Assembly (NCBI GenBank): GCA_023014485.1
Contig: JAJOZX010000088.1
Coordinates: 1,436,001 to 1,500,000 of the forward strand
DNA: 64,000 nucleotides
Direction: 5' to 3'
Source: Bathynomus jamesi
Lineage: Eukaryota > Arthropoda > Malacostraca > Isopoda > Cirolanidae
Within the stretch, counting starts at the first letter, position 1. Each line of letters begins with the position of its first letter. The position numbers and the translations under genes were made by a program. This document shows, piece by piece, positions 10,674 through 22,139 of the stretch. Under the pieces are notes generated by a model that did no database searches, was not told the origin of the DNA, and saw only the letters and a program-made list of their open reading frames with translations.

Positions 10674-11235
10674 ATTATCATATTTTGACCTTCACGTAGA
10701 AAAAAGTGAAGTTTTTTGCATTTATAACACGTAATTATTTGATAAACAAAATTCACTCGCTAAATACTTAATAGAATACCGGATCAAATAATAAACACAA
10801 AGCAACTAGCCTAACCGGGCTCAAAGGGAAAATTAGCTGGATGTGCTACGCATAATCTGCCAGCACAGGGTCACGAACCCGGGACCGCAACAATTCCCTA
10901 CCTTTAAAGTTTTAGTAATTCTAAAAACCAACCTGTAGAACTTACTATAAATTTTTAAGTTAACACGTACAGGGAAACAAGCGCGTAATAAAATTTCACT
11001 TTCAAAGGATACCTTCATCGCATAATAAAATTCACTGTCTAAATGTCATTCTCAGGAAGGAAGCTTAGCGGGGCTACTAAGCCCCGTCGCAGAGTCTCGA
11101 ACCTCTGGGCAGATATCCTTTCACTTCGTTTATTATGACTTTTTATAAATTAACTAACACTTGCAAGGGATAAGCACTGAATGATACGATGTATATAGCC
11201 CGAGAACGAATCACAAACTAAATTATTACGTAATT
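10674..11235. other. Gene-free stretch with tRNA-like promoter fragments
   Basis: No open frame of interest. On the minus strand two patches resemble Pol III B-boxes (GGGTTCGTGACCC at about 10867 and GGTTCGAGACTC at about 11097) but no paired A-box or cloverleaf could be made, so they may be SINE fragments. Confidence 0.3.
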
Positions 11236-11470
11236 ACTCACATTTCAATGGCCTCTTCATCCGCTGGTTCTTTCTCGCCGTCACAAATTTCTGCAATGGA
11301 TTGAATTGAAAGTAGGGCATTCCGGTCGGCCGTTGCGAAAAGATGGAGCGTAATCACTGCAGAGAGGTCCCCGTCTTCAAACAATTGCGGGGAGCAGTAA
11401 AGTTGATGTGTCTGACTGGAAGTGTCCACGATGAGAGAATGTGTAGTTACTCGTTGATAAATCACTGTTG
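11236..11470 (-). other. Possible first exon downstream of promoter-like block
   Basis: If transcription starts about 25-30 nt below the TATA-like box at 11491-11502, a first exon of about 230 nt would run to a consensus splice donor GTGAGT (11241-11236, minus strand). The exon contains an ATG at 11320 opening MPYFQFNPLQKFVTARKN, which reads through the donor to a stop. No following exon was found on the minus strand before 10.7 kb. It may be the first exon of a host or viral gene whose rest was displaced, or a chance arrangement. Confidence 0.3.
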
Positions 11471-11490
11471 TGGATCCAGCTGAAAATGTT

Positions 11491-11650
11491 CCCTCTTATA
11501 TACGTGACCCCGATTGGCCGCACCCCCAATATTCGATTCGCGAATTTCCTGTGTGAGAGCGAGACTTTCCGCCAACCAGAGATCCTGGTTCGTTCTCATG
11601 TCCCGCCCATTGGGTTGTAATTGGACGAGCCGCGAATTCTGGGGGCGTGT
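11491..11650 (-). promoter_or_regulatory. CCAAT/TATA promoter-like block
   Basis: On the minus strand a TATA box TATATAAGAGGG (11502-11491) is preceded by three CCAAT boxes (complements at 11513-11517, 11609-11613 and 11620-11624), a GC box overlapping the second (GGGCGG) and another at 11641-11647. The spacing suits an RNA polymerase II promoter reading leftwards. The block is clearly more GC-rich than its surroundings. No gene product could be identified behind it. Confidence 0.45.
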
Positions 11651-11724
11651 CTTTAACAAATATAGCTTATTCATTCCATAGGTTATTTTGTTTTAAAAAT
11701 TATACTAACGTTTTTGTCATGGTT

Positions 11725-12180
11725 TAAGGATAAAATTGTATATTAAAGATAAATTTGTATTGAAGTAAAATAGTTGCGTAAAAGAAGAAAAATGAATGTT
11801 ACCCCGAAATAGAACCTATTTTTATTGTAACGTTATATTAATATTTTTTTGTAATAAAGTTTAAAGATATATTTGTGTCTTAAAGATAAATTTATATTGA
11901 AACAAAATAATTGGATAAAAGAGGAAAAATTAATAAGTTACCCCGAAATAGAATCTATTTTTAATATAAAGTTATATTAATACTTTTTATGTTATAGCTT
12001 AAGGATAAAAATGTATATTAAAGACATATTTGTATTGAAACAAAAAATGGGTGAAAGAGGAAAAATGAAATAGTTACCCCTAATTTAATTTCTATTTTGT
12101 TTTAAAAATCATATTTATGCTTTTTATGCTATAGTTTAAGGATAAAATTTTATATTATGATGAAAATTTATTTTTGTATT
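11725..12180. repeat. Tandem repeat, about 137-bp unit, just over 3 copies
   Basis: Units begin near 11725, 11860, 11999 and 12135 with a motif like TTTAAGGATAAAATTGTATA, followed in each by GTATTGAAACAAAATA and TTACCCCGAAATAGAA. Copies differ by many substitutions, so the array is old. It is AT-rich and non-coding. Confidence 0.8.
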
Positions 12181-12300
12181 AAACTTAGTTTATCTTATTC
12201 GATTTTTTGTTTAAACGATCGCCTACCAAACGTCAAATTGGCCTCGTGGTGTTCCACCATGATAAGCTTAATAGAAAAACTATTAGCGTAGCCCTTTTTT

Positions 12301-12480
12301 TGAGACCTTGTCGGTCTACCCCCTGGCCCCATAAACGTATTTGTTTATATTTAATAGCTCTGTCTATTAGGTTGTATTTAGAGACCTTGTAGGTCTACCC
12401 CCTGGCCCCATAAACGTATTTGTTTATGCTTAATAGCTCTGGCTATTGGTTCTATTTAGAGACCTTGTCGGTCTACCAAG
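12301..12480. repeat. Tandem repeat, about 88-bp unit, 2+ copies
   Basis: The block AGACCTTGTCGGTCTACC, CCCTGGCCCCATAAACGTAT, TTGTTTATATTTAATAGCTC is repeated at 12301, 12390 and (partly) 12461. Each unit contains the short palindrome AGACC...GGTCT. The repeats are nearly identical, unlike the older array just upstream. No coding content. Confidence 0.85.
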
Positions 12481-12639
12481 AGCTGGTAAGTAAAAGCCGT
12501 GGGTAAGGTGGGTTTGGTTAGGTGATGGTAAGCTATACTTAGACGATTGGTGGGTGTGGTGCTGTGGTGTTTTTTTGTGTGGTGGTTATGCTTGTATATA
12601 TTTTAGTATTGGGGCTTTACATGCATCTGTTTATATCCG

Positions 12640-12674
<35 letters not shown>

Positions 12675-13086
12675 TGTAATAATATGGGATCTATGTGCGT
12701 TTGTGTGCGCTTTTTGGCTGTTCATACCATATATACACTGTGCCAACTGACTGATAATAACTGGAGGCACTGGCTGCTTAAGCCAACTGGCGGATTTCGA
12801 GTTCTAAGCCAAGTGATGCTACCTGAGCTCTCATTAAGCTTCTGCATCTCGCAGACGCTAGATGGTCTCTTTCTCTCTCTCTCTCTCCTCCTCTCTCTCT
12901 CTTAGGTTAGGTATACCCCTTTGGGGGGGGTGAGGCCGTCCCATCTTTTCCCCCAAAGAGGTTAGGTGGACACTCCCCAGCTTACTGGGGGAATTCCCCT
13001 TTTTTTTGGCACCCTGGGGTTGACACTGGGGGGGGGGTGACACATTGCAACAAGGGGGGGGGGCACTGGCACTCATTTAATCAACA
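12481..13086. other. Low-complexity stretch: (TG)n, (CT)n, G-runs
   Basis: (TG)n at about 12640-12671, (CT)n at about 12868-12902 and a G-rich segment (12915-13065) with runs of eight to nine G. No supported gene. The G-runs might form quadruplex structures, which is inference only. Confidence 0.6.
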
Positions 13087-15903
13087 TTGCAATTGCTATG
13101 CACTCGTCTTGTTTGCGGCCATTCTATTTATGCCATGATCTGGGCCAATGGTACAAAAGGCACGAAATTGCCTTTCCTGAACTCCCTCCCCACATCTTGG
13201 TCAGTTTCTTCCAATGCTTTCATCTCAGAGAGATACAGAGGGACCAACCTGGCGTACTTGACCAGACTTTCTAGGGCAGCTAGATGGAGGTCCCAATTAC
13301 CTTGTCTTGTTGCTTTGATGAAGCTGAGTGTCCTCAGTACAAGATCCATGTAATCATGAAATACCTTGAACATTGCCCTTGCTGTGTTCTTTTTGTTGAA
13401 CTCATCCATGAGACATGTGATGCTGTCGCTTATCTTCTCATACATCTTGGTGTGGGCCTCAAGAGTTTCATTTGAACCCTCATATCATACATCATTTACT
13501 GAGAATGCCAGTTGCTTGAGATCTAGGTACAAATCTTAGTGATCCTTGAAGAAAGCATCCTGATAGAGGGAGAACAATGTCAGCAGGGTGATGGCATGGG
13601 TACTGACCGCCCTCTTTTAGTGTCTGCACTCTAATATCTGCCGAACAGTTGATGGTCCAAAGATGTCAGCCTCTATCCATGCATCATACAGACCACTTCT
13701 TTCTATGAGGCTGCCTGCTGCCCTCACTGCCGCCATCACTGTGTAGAACTCTCCTATGCGTAACACCCATTTGCCTCTGCAGTCTTCCCTGGATATCTGA
13801 AGCTGCTTAGCTTTTTCATATAACTGCATATCAAGTGTGATGACTGTCCTTCGTCCAGGTCCTATTACAGCAGTGTTGATACCCTGGGCATGTTTGAGAA
13901 CGGTTTGAAGGGTGGACCAGTTAGAAGCAGGTGCCATCAGAAGTAGTAAAACACAAATTCTGGTTAAAGGTTGGCTCTGATTTATCAAGGAATGATATGC
14001 TGCCCATGGAAGTACATATGCTTGGCTCATATCTGAGTTTGTATACTGATCATTAGTTGACTCAGTAACTGTGGTTTTGGGCAAAAACCATGCTATATCC
14101 TCTTTGTGGTGTAATAGAAGGTTCTTGTCCTCATCTATCACGAAGGTTTCATACGTTGAGGGCTTGGGTTTTGCTCTAGTAGAACGGGAACAATACACAA
14201 GTGGTTGATCTACTGGGGGGTGAAATGCTTTGCTAGATGTCGGAAAGGGAATGACAGCTGGCATTTTGTCATCTTGGAGCCTTTGTTGAAAGACTGCTGT
14301 GGCTGTTGCATGGGTTGTGTGCTTACCATCGGGTGTATCTTCGTTGAAATCTGAATTGTCAATTGCAAAGACTGAACAGTCCTTTTACAAGACCTGGTGG
14401 GATGTACAAGCTATCAGTTGTATATTGGGCACATATTTCTGTGGCAAGCTGAGTCTCAAGGATTAGAATCCTGGAGTAGTCCACACTCAGTCCAAAGGAG
14501 TGTAGTAAATCTACAAGCTGTCTCCTGCGGGTTGACTGGTGAACTGCGATGGATACCAAGTTGTAGTGGCCATTCGCTTTGTGAACGGAACGTTGTGTGG
14601 CATGTTTTTGGGTTGTGACTGACTTTTCCTGTCAGACTTATATGCTTGCATGATCACATCAGAGATGATAACAACCTCTTTATGAGTTCTCTCATCACGA
14701 ACTTTGTTTTCAACATAGGTCTTCGGCCCAACCAAAAGCCATCTCAAAAAAGAATACAACTCCGGAGGTACATGATCATCACTTCCTACAAGACTTCCTT
14801 GAAAAGATCATCCTTCAGAACATTTGCTTGCAATTGCTGAATGTAAAGTGATGGCACTCTTGAAAATTATGTCCATGTTACTTGTTTCTGTTGCTTCCAT
14901 CATTTGTTCTATGGCAGCATCCCCTGCAGCTTTCAAAAAGACCCTCTCTGATTCATTTTTATGAAAAGGTTTCCCGAAGTTGACATCACTGAAGTGCTCT
15001 TTTATTCTGTTCTTCAGTGCCCTCCTGTCAATGAAAGCATTAACAATGCCATTGACACTTCTGATATAGGTGTATGTTTGGTATAAATCTGCCATTTCAA
15101 GAACTGATCTGTCTTGTAAAAGACGTGGCTAAAGAATTCAATATCAACAAGGATTGCTTTCTGGTTTTCTGTCAAATGTTCTGATTGATTACCTGGGCCT
15201 TCTGTTGATGCTCTGTCTTCCCTTGAAGTGGCACGCTCTACATTTACTACCCAACATTTCAGATGGTATTTCACATTAATGGCCTGTGCATCTTTTGGAT
15301 CAATAGCTATACTCAACCTAACCTTTAGAGCATCTGATCCAGATATATTCACTGCAGTCTTTAGTTTTTATCCTGCATTAAATGTAGACACTTCGTGCAG
15401 TCTATCTCTTCAGTCAGCTTTTTGGAAGAAGAAACACAACGACTTTGAGTAGGGGGTTGATGATGATCTTGTATACGTTTTGGTGGGACGATCCTCGTTG
15501 GGTGTACCTAAGTATGAGGAGGATGTTGTTGGTTTCGCTGGACGTCCTGGGAATTTGTTGTATGATGGATCATCCCTACCCGCATAGATTTTTCAAACCG
15601 CTTCTTGGCAGCTTCTAGTATTTTCTTGTGGCATGTTTTTGCATAACAGTCTCTATGCCAGACAGCATTGCTTTACTGTAATTGGACCGAGGTCATGCCT
15701 TTTAGGCGGGAATAGACTGTTGAATATAGCTCATCTCCATATTCTGCCCTATCTTTAACATAGTGAATTATTTTTTCATAGGAGTGAGAAGATGGGTTGG
15801 TCACTAGTGGCCCTCCTTTCTTTTCATGACAGAGAAGGCACTTGGTGTTGTCAATTTTTAATCTTGCTCTTTTGGCTGGAATTTCAGTTGCCAGGTGTTC
15901 CAC
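13087..15903 (-). pseudogene. Large transposon-type protein, N-terminal and middle parts
   Basis: Degenerate minus-strand gene of a repetitive invertebrate protein family. In order from 15903 leftwards: a zinc-binding-like N-terminus (CLLCHEKKGG, then HRDCYAK), a helical region (15352-14808), LYSFLRWLLVGPKTYVENK-like sequence without known function (about 14755), a stretch with IDNSDFNEDTPDGKHTTHAT (about 14385-14325), a long open block 14264-13617 (ITLDMQLYEKAKQL, LRIGEFYTVMAAVRAAGSL), and 13445-13128 with GNWDLHLAALESLVKYARLV. Several frame changes and stops break it. The DNxD...DGK module also occurs in the gene at 19.06-22.02 kb, so the two are distant relatives. No nuclease domain was seen in this copy and no flanking inverted repeats. 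Confidence 0.55.
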
Positions 15904-16440
15904 TGTGGTAGTTTCACTCGAAGTCTATAAAGCTATGACACAACAACCTGAACCAGAAAGAAAAAACGTTACTACCATTGGTATCTGACAATGTAAAAAA
16001 ATATTTCTTTAAAGTATGAGTAACATAATCTCATAATTAATGTAAACATCTATAGGTTTCACTTAACTAACAATGTAACCATAATCACGTGCTTTTATAC
16101 CTGAAAAACAACCGAAATATACAAAAACGGCAAAAGGTATATTTTTAATCCAAAATGACCACCATTTTGAATTTGTAATGCTTCACGCGCATTGATATAC
16201 CAAAGGAATTGGTTGAACATGTTGCTAGTTATCACAAACCACTATTCGAAATCATACAGGTAAACAAAATTCCATTCAGTAGAGGAAAATTGAAAATACA
16301 TGATGCTGTTATTTTGTTTGTTGCTCAATTTGAGGCACTAATGATTGAAATAAAAATTCCCAACATGACTTTTAAATCATCTCAGATGATGTACTTTCAA
16401 ATGATATACATTGGAAAAAATTAACTTCAAATCACACGGA
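15904..16440. other. Gene-free AT-rich stretch
   Basis: Upstream flank of the degenerate gene on the minus strand. A plus-strand open frame of about 70 codons at 16209-16424 resembles nothing I know. No repeat structure seen. Confidence 0.4.
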
Positions 16441-16700
16441 ACCCATTTTGGGGACATACGGCCCTGGGCTATACCAAAAAAAGTGAGGAATCTCCAGCGC
16501 ACCGACCTGGATAACTTCGAGAAGCAGCTGGACAGATTCCTTTGCAAAGTTCCTGACCAGCCATGCGTGGCTGGCTACGAGGGCAGGAGGAGATCAGATA
16601 GCAACTCTCTCCTTCACCAAATCCCGCAAATGAGGCGGGATGCTGCAGAGGGGTCGACTGTAAGTCGATGCTGAACCGTCGTTTGAACTCACATAAAGTA
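16441..16700 (+). mobile_element. 3' end of a LINE (reverse transcriptase tail)
   Basis: Encodes the C-terminal tail of a non-LTR retrotransposon polyprotein: PKKVRNLQRTDLDNFEKQL, DRFLCKVPDQP and GYEGRRRSDSNSLLHQIPQ. The usual form of such tails is an N-L-P-K-x-V-R-N-L segment followed by a Pro-rich turn and an R-A-D-S-NSL end. The catalytic RT domain is absent, so this is a 5'-truncated insertion, normal for LINEs. Followed by an ACACACA(TA)n tract. A related tail lies in inverse orientation at 63.83-64.0 kb. Confidence 0.7.
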
Positions 16701-16706
16701 AGTAAT

Positions 16707-16750
<44 letters not shown>

Positions 16751-17099
16751 ATAAAAAACAATGTATTAAGGTAATTGCGAAAATCAATGAGAAAGATGTA
16801 TACAAAACTGTTTCTAAATCTTAACATCCCGTGGCGAAGTGGCTCTGTCGCAAATTTCATAGCTTCAGGAAGATCCCAACGTTGCATCCTATTTGCTTGG
16901 CGGATAGCTGGTGAGGGAAGTTATATTTTGTGGCCTCTTTGCGACTGACCCGTTGCCCACATCGGGCTAATATCATAAAAAAGAAAAAAACTATAGTGCT
17001 TGTCATTTACCATTACTTATTCGGACTATAGTGGATTTAATTTTCCCAGAAGAGTTCCTTGTTTCATACACGGTCTGTGTGTAAGATATATATACAGTA

Positions 17100-18290
17100 T
17101 ATATATATATATATATATATATAGTTTCGATATTGAATCGCTCAATACTAATATCCCCATAAACGAAGTACTTGATCTTTGTATACTGTACGTAATATTT
17201 ATGACAGAGATTGTTCTCCTTTTTTAAATCTTATTGAACAGGAATTTTTTAAACTTATAACTCTAGCAGCTACACAGCTACAGTCTATTTTCCATTTATC
17301 GGACAGCTCTACAAACAGATGGATTCTTTGGCCATGGGTTCACCTCTCAGTGCCACACTTGCAAGCGTTTTTCTGTGGCACCATGAACCTTTATGGCTGC
17401 AACGATGTCCCGTTCCCTTCAAGCCGTCCCAATATAAAAGATATATGAACGATACTTCTTTTTAAACAACAATCTCATATAGAACATTTTCTCAATTCCC
17501 TCAGTAACCAACATAAAGGTATCAAATTTACTAAAGCAGAAGAATCCAACGACTGGAGTTTCTAGAAATCAACATAACTAGAGTGAATAATAAATTTACT
17601 ACCTCAGTTTATATAAAACCTAACTACATAGGATTGGGAGCTAACTTCCTCATCGAAATGCCTATAATATATAAAATCAACTGCATACAAATTTTAATAT
17701 ATCGTGCATATCATCTGTGCTCTTCTTAAATGTTTTTCCATCGCGAAATTGTTTTTCTCCAGACCTTTTTCTCTAATCTTTTCCCTAAACATCTTTTTCA
17801 AGCGTCAGTGAAAATATTGCTTGTCGGTATTTATCACCCGACTCACAATGTACCAACTGTTACAAAAGATGTTCAGTATTTTAAATTTTCATTCTCCAAT
17901 TACTCAACAACGAGACTACAAGCAGATTTACTTGCATTCCTTACTCTTTATATATCCAAATCAGTTTCCGTTTCATATCTACGAATACGCAGCATGAAAT
18001 CCTACTTTCGTCACAAAGAGAAACTTTCCAACGATCTTATCTCATCTGTGATTTATTCATTTAAGTGCATTTATTGTCAGGCGAGCTACATTGGCAGCAC
18101 TTGCCGCCAATATAAACGAAGAATAGATGAGCATCGAGAGATCTCTAGTTGCACATTACATCCATTAAATAAGCCCCCAAATCATCTATAAGAGAACACT
18201 GCTTTGCTACTAGCCATCCCATTAACCCTTCCTCCTTTCAAATCATAAATACCAATAACAACAACCAACTAACCACTCTTCATATTTTTT
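17100..18290 (+). pseudogene. Penelope-like element, RT and GIY-YIG remnants
   Basis: Degenerate reverse transcriptase of the Penelope-like class followed by its endonuclease. Seen in order across several frames: SFDIESLNTNIPINE (17126), MGSPLSATLASVFL (about 17332), YKRYMND, where a Tyr-x-Asp-Asp type active site is expected and the second Asp position reads Asn-Asp (about 17440), FLNSLSNQHKGIKFTKAEE (about 17490), a linker, then the GIY-YIG nuclease in 17730-18191 with CIYCQASYIGSTCRQYKRR. The tail continues to about 18290 in another frame. At least five frame changes. Confidence 0.8.
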
Positions 18291-18665
18291 TATACGGAAA
18301 GGAGGGAGCAAGGGCGAGCGCCTGCAAAAATGCCCCTTCCACACAAGAAGGAGAGAGCCAAAATCATGGTCTCTGAGGCCACGATGCCATTTTATTTCTT
18401 TTTTTGTTAATAAACTTTGAAAAGATTGTGTAATTTGTGAAATGCATATATGTGTAGTGAAAACTAGAGGGAGAAGTGTATGTCTGAGAGCATGCTGGAC
18501 TGCTCACAGGGTAGATGAGACAGGAAAAAAGATCAGCTGAAGAGGACAGTGACAGGAGAAACGGGAGTTCCAGCACTCCTTGTATCCTGCCAAACGTTAC
18601 CCCAGGAATACTTCCCTGGTCGATTGGTGTTTACAGTCTCCTCCTGTATTTGAGGATCTTTGCAT
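18291..18665. other. Gene-free spacer
   Basis: Sequence between the Penelope-like relic and the inverted-repeat element. A GC-richer patch (18300-18400) and purine-rich text were noted, but no recognised gene or repeat. Confidence 0.4.
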
Positions 18666-18896
18666 TAGTATGGTCGAAATAAGATAAAAAGGGTATCAAC
18701 CCGGAATAAATTACCCCCCAAACAAGTTTGGTATCGTTGGAAGCGCAATTTTATGTAGATTAAGAAAATCATGTACCTCAATTTGTCTCCTTTGGGCAAA
18801 AAAAGTTATCTACATTTGAAAAGAGGGGGTCTAACACAAAATGAGTCCTAAATCCCAACATGTCAAAAATGACAAAACTATATTAATTCTCAATTT
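18666..18896. repeat. Left terminal inverted repeat of 3.7-kb transposon
   Basis: Begins TAGTATGGTCGAAATAAGAT. Pairs with the complement of 22140-22360 along its length, with scattered substitutions and small gaps; I estimate about 80-85% identity by eye. Confidence 0.8.
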
Positions 18897-18943
18897 ATTC
18901 AAAACTTCTGGCTTCTTTGTGGAACATATCATAGTACGAAAGT

Positions 18944-18996
<53 letters not shown>

Positions 18997-19537
18997 CAAT
19001 AGAATGCACTATCCTGTCTCTGTGTAGTGAAAATGATCTAAGCATGCTATAAATATTCATACATCATTCGAAAGATCCAATATGTCTCTATCCAAATCAG
19101 CATCATCTGTGACATCGACATCTGCAACTAAGACTCGATTTTGGCATTGCTGGCCCCTACAGCTACCACATGCAAAAACACATTTCAAACCGTTCTTCTT
19201 GTACGAGCATGCCTGAGTGCCGCAGGTGTTCTTTGAAGATGTATTACAGTTGCAGAGGATGTACTTGAGGAGACTTGCTGGGGCTGGCTGAAGGTCATTT
19301 TTCACCGGTATTAGTGTGTTGCCTTCAAAGACCTATCCCTATACATTGGGTCTCAGGCATTCTAAGTCCAACTGTTTCCACTGCGACATCCGCAGATGAA
19401 CTTTCAATGCGTGATAATATGCAGCTCTTTCTGATGACAGGAGACTTCCAGGGTCGAGAGCAGAACAGGTGGCAACATTTTCCATGAATTTCACGTGACG
19501 AAGGGTTGTCAGTATATCGTCTGCTTTACCTTTGTAG

Positions 19538-19786
19538 CTGAAAAGATATGTAACAAGAGATAGAATTCCAAAATGAAATCAAATCTAATAGTATGGATGC
19601 AGGTATGTATCATAATTACGTAGAAATGCAAGGGAATTAATATAGTAATATTATTAATTAATATAGATAAATTAAATATTAATATAGATACATTAAATTT
19701 AATTAATTAATATAGTACCGAAACATTTTCAAGTGATAAGTTACATGATTTCAATAAACATTTAGAGTAAATATGTAAAGACGTAC
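19538..19786 (-). other. Intron 2 of the transposon gene
   Basis: Minus strand donor GTACGT at 19786-19781 and acceptor TTTTCAG ending at 19538. Splicing keeps the frame between MFVKL and YKGKADDIL. The intron contains AT-rich TTAATATAG-type internal repeats (19635-19720). Confidence 0.65.
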
Positions 19787-19910
19787 AGTTTGACAAACAT
19801 GTCACATCCAACGAGCCCAATGTTGTCCTGCGTGGCCGATAACTCGCCAAACTGGTCAACAGTCAGTTGCACCTCCTCAGACTTAAGTAGTTGTAGGATC
19901 TTAGTTTTAC

Positions 19911-20021
19911 CTGAAGAGATTTTGCAGTTATACGGACACAATTCTTTTTATTGTATGTGAGAAAGCACAGCATGGTAATAAATATGACATTGATTCATTT
20001 CAGGAAAAAAAATCAACCCAC
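19911..20021 (-). other. Intron 1 of the transposon gene
   Basis: Minus strand donor GTGGGT at 20021 and acceptor CTCTTCAG ending at 19911, 111 nt. Splicing joins TSATYKKG to KTKILQLLKSEE in frame and removes the frame break at the end of the nuclease-like block. Confidence 0.7.
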
Positions 20022-22139
20022 CTTTCTTGTAAGTTGCTGATGTATCGCACCCGCACCAAGCATGGGCAAACAGTAGGTACTCTCGCTCCGGGGTCGTTGA
20101 TGCCAGGTTGCCAACGTTCCACCATTTCACCAGTCTCATCTTCTTTCTCTCCTTCCGCTCTGTGCTGAAGTAGATTTTTCCAAGCTCCTCTCTCCAATGG
20201 TATGCTAGTAATACTAAGATATCAGTGTCATCTGCAGCTACGACAACACTGTTTCCCTCCGCGGCATAGTCGATCGCCTTTTTCACTATTGTGACGTCTG
20301 CATCCCCTGTGCATTCTACAGTCTCATAATCTGATTTACGAAGATGGGAGCTGAGCATGTTGATGAGCTGATGCTTATTGTATTGGTTACGGAAAAAAGC
20401 TTTACTCCCAGACGTAACGGGTCCATGTCTAATATGGGAAGGAACGAGATTGTGGCTTTTCCTGGATAATCTCCAATGGTGACGTTTGTCATGAAACCAG
20501 ACCAATTTGGACGTTGACTTTTGCCGAAGAAATACGCAGCATGCCAAAGCATATCAAGACCGGTGTCGGGTGGAAGAACATATGGCGTCTGCAGCTGTAG
20601 GTGGTGTTTGAAAAACACTATAGACAGTCCTGAGTTCTCGGGGGGCATGTATTCGACAACTGGGATGCCTTTACCTCGGATGACCTGGTGTGCGAGTTTA
20701 CGTTTTTGTCGCTTGATTGGTTGTAGATTTTGCAGTGGAGCGTTTCTTGCAGTGGAGCGTTTCCTGCGTATGTTGTAGCGGACACACAACCCATCGCATG
20801 CAATGAACCTTTCCCATCAAGGGTCATAGGGTTGTGGTCCACGTTGTCGGCCATCCATTGCGTGAACGAGCCAGGCAAGTAATCTCTGAGAAAGTCGCTG
20901 GTATTTTCATTCTCAGTTACTGACTGCTTGTATCGGAGAACTTCATCCGGACTCACAGAAAACTCTAATGCACTCAATCCATTAGGTAACCATTTGGACC
21001 CGAAAACATTGTCTACTTCAACGGGTTACATTGACAATACACTGACCGATACTCACTTGGTGAAGTGGGTATTTGATCAATTTTTCCAGGAACAACCGCA
21101 ATAATGGTGGTAACCATTCTTTTCCCTTCTCTGTGCTTTCAAGAATTTAATTTGACGGGTAGTAATCACAATCAAACCCTGCTGACCGAATATCCACAAG
21201 GATCAATTTGGCTGCTGTAGTTACAATTCGTCCAGCCTCAGCAGTGTTCCGCAGGCAAACAACATTTGATCTTCCCACTAGCGCACCAACATATATGTGG
21301 TCACCGTACCTTTCCTCTAACTTCTTCTTGATTCATTTGGTGTCAAACATCTTCAGATCCAGCAATTTCGATCAGCTTCAGGCGTACATCTGATAACGAA
21401 TACAGTTCACCTTCTGATTCAAGCCACTGACAAAGTTTTTCGAAGTCCTGAATTTTCGTCCTGTTGACTGGCCGACCGGGACTACTCAGTTGAGGAGCAC
21501 CGCTCTTCTCAATAAGCTTCTTTCTAAACCTGTCATAACATGCTTTGTGATATCGAGCCTTAACTGCGACAAGGTCATGGCAGCTTAGCACATGCTTCTT
21601 TACTTTCAGTGCCCATCCATCATCATTTTGTTCGCTGCAAACCTTCAGCAAGCTTTCTCTGATTTGCAAAGTTCGGACTTCAATTACGTTATCTCGTTTG
21701 ACATATTTTTTGTCAGAATAACATGGATGTTCACAGAAGAGACAGTTACTTTTCCAGTCAAATTGTGCGATTCCTCCTCTCGTTTCAACTCGCCGAACTT
21801 TACCGGTAGATCCCGTTGCATCTTCAACCCTTGCAGTAGATTTTCGCTTCTTATTGTAGGCAGCTTTCTGACAGTCACGATAGATTTTTACAGGTTCGCT
21901 TTCCAACCTTGTTTCTGTGAGATATTTATGCAGAACATTGTTTTCAACTGCGATACTGTATTCGACAATGGTCTGTATTCCCCTCTGCTGAACATTTTGT
22001 AGTTTGTCTGAATTCATTTCTGGCCGTCAGCACTTCGCACAATGATCACTGTTGATTACGTGGACAGTGCTTCATGCCGATGAAGATGATTGAGAAGCAG
22101 TTTCCATGTCACTCATTACAGAATGTCCTGAAACAGAGA

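Larger units (their letters stand above)
19057..22017 (-). pseudogene. Transposon protein: zinc-finger, PIN/XPG-like nuclease, Cys-rich tail
   Basis: One gene read leftwards. 22017-21343: N-terminus with CLFCEHPC and CHDLVAVKARYHKACYDRF, a likely zinc site. After a frame change near 21355 and TGA (21335-21333): KKKLEERYGDHIYVG and VTTAAKLILVDIR; a further TGA at 21020-21018. About 20850: DNVDHNPMTLDGKGSLH. 20547-20022: nuclease-like part with GDADVTIVKKA, VVVAADDTDILVLLAYHW and HAWCGCDTSATYKK; acidic DxD spacing as in PIN/XPG-type nucleases. Two introns fit GT-AG rules (20021-19911 and 19786-19538) and join frames exactly. Next exon: ERAAYYHALKVHLRMSQWK, two TAG stops (19341-19339, 19335-19333), then the Cys-rich end LLKYILCNCNTSS...CGSCRGQQC (19305-19057). 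I recognise it as a recurrent invertebrate repeat protein; the biochemical role is inferred. Confidence 0.75.

Noticed and set aside
10860..11110. Possible tRNA genes on the minus strand
   Set aside because: B-box-like motifs are present but no A-box at the right distance and no cloverleaf could be drawn.
12558..13076. Open frames through (TG)n, (CT)n and G-runs
   Set aside because: Low-complexity translation only.
16209..16424. 71-codon open frame on the plus strand
   Set aside because: No motif, no neighbouring support and AT-rich; kept only as a note.
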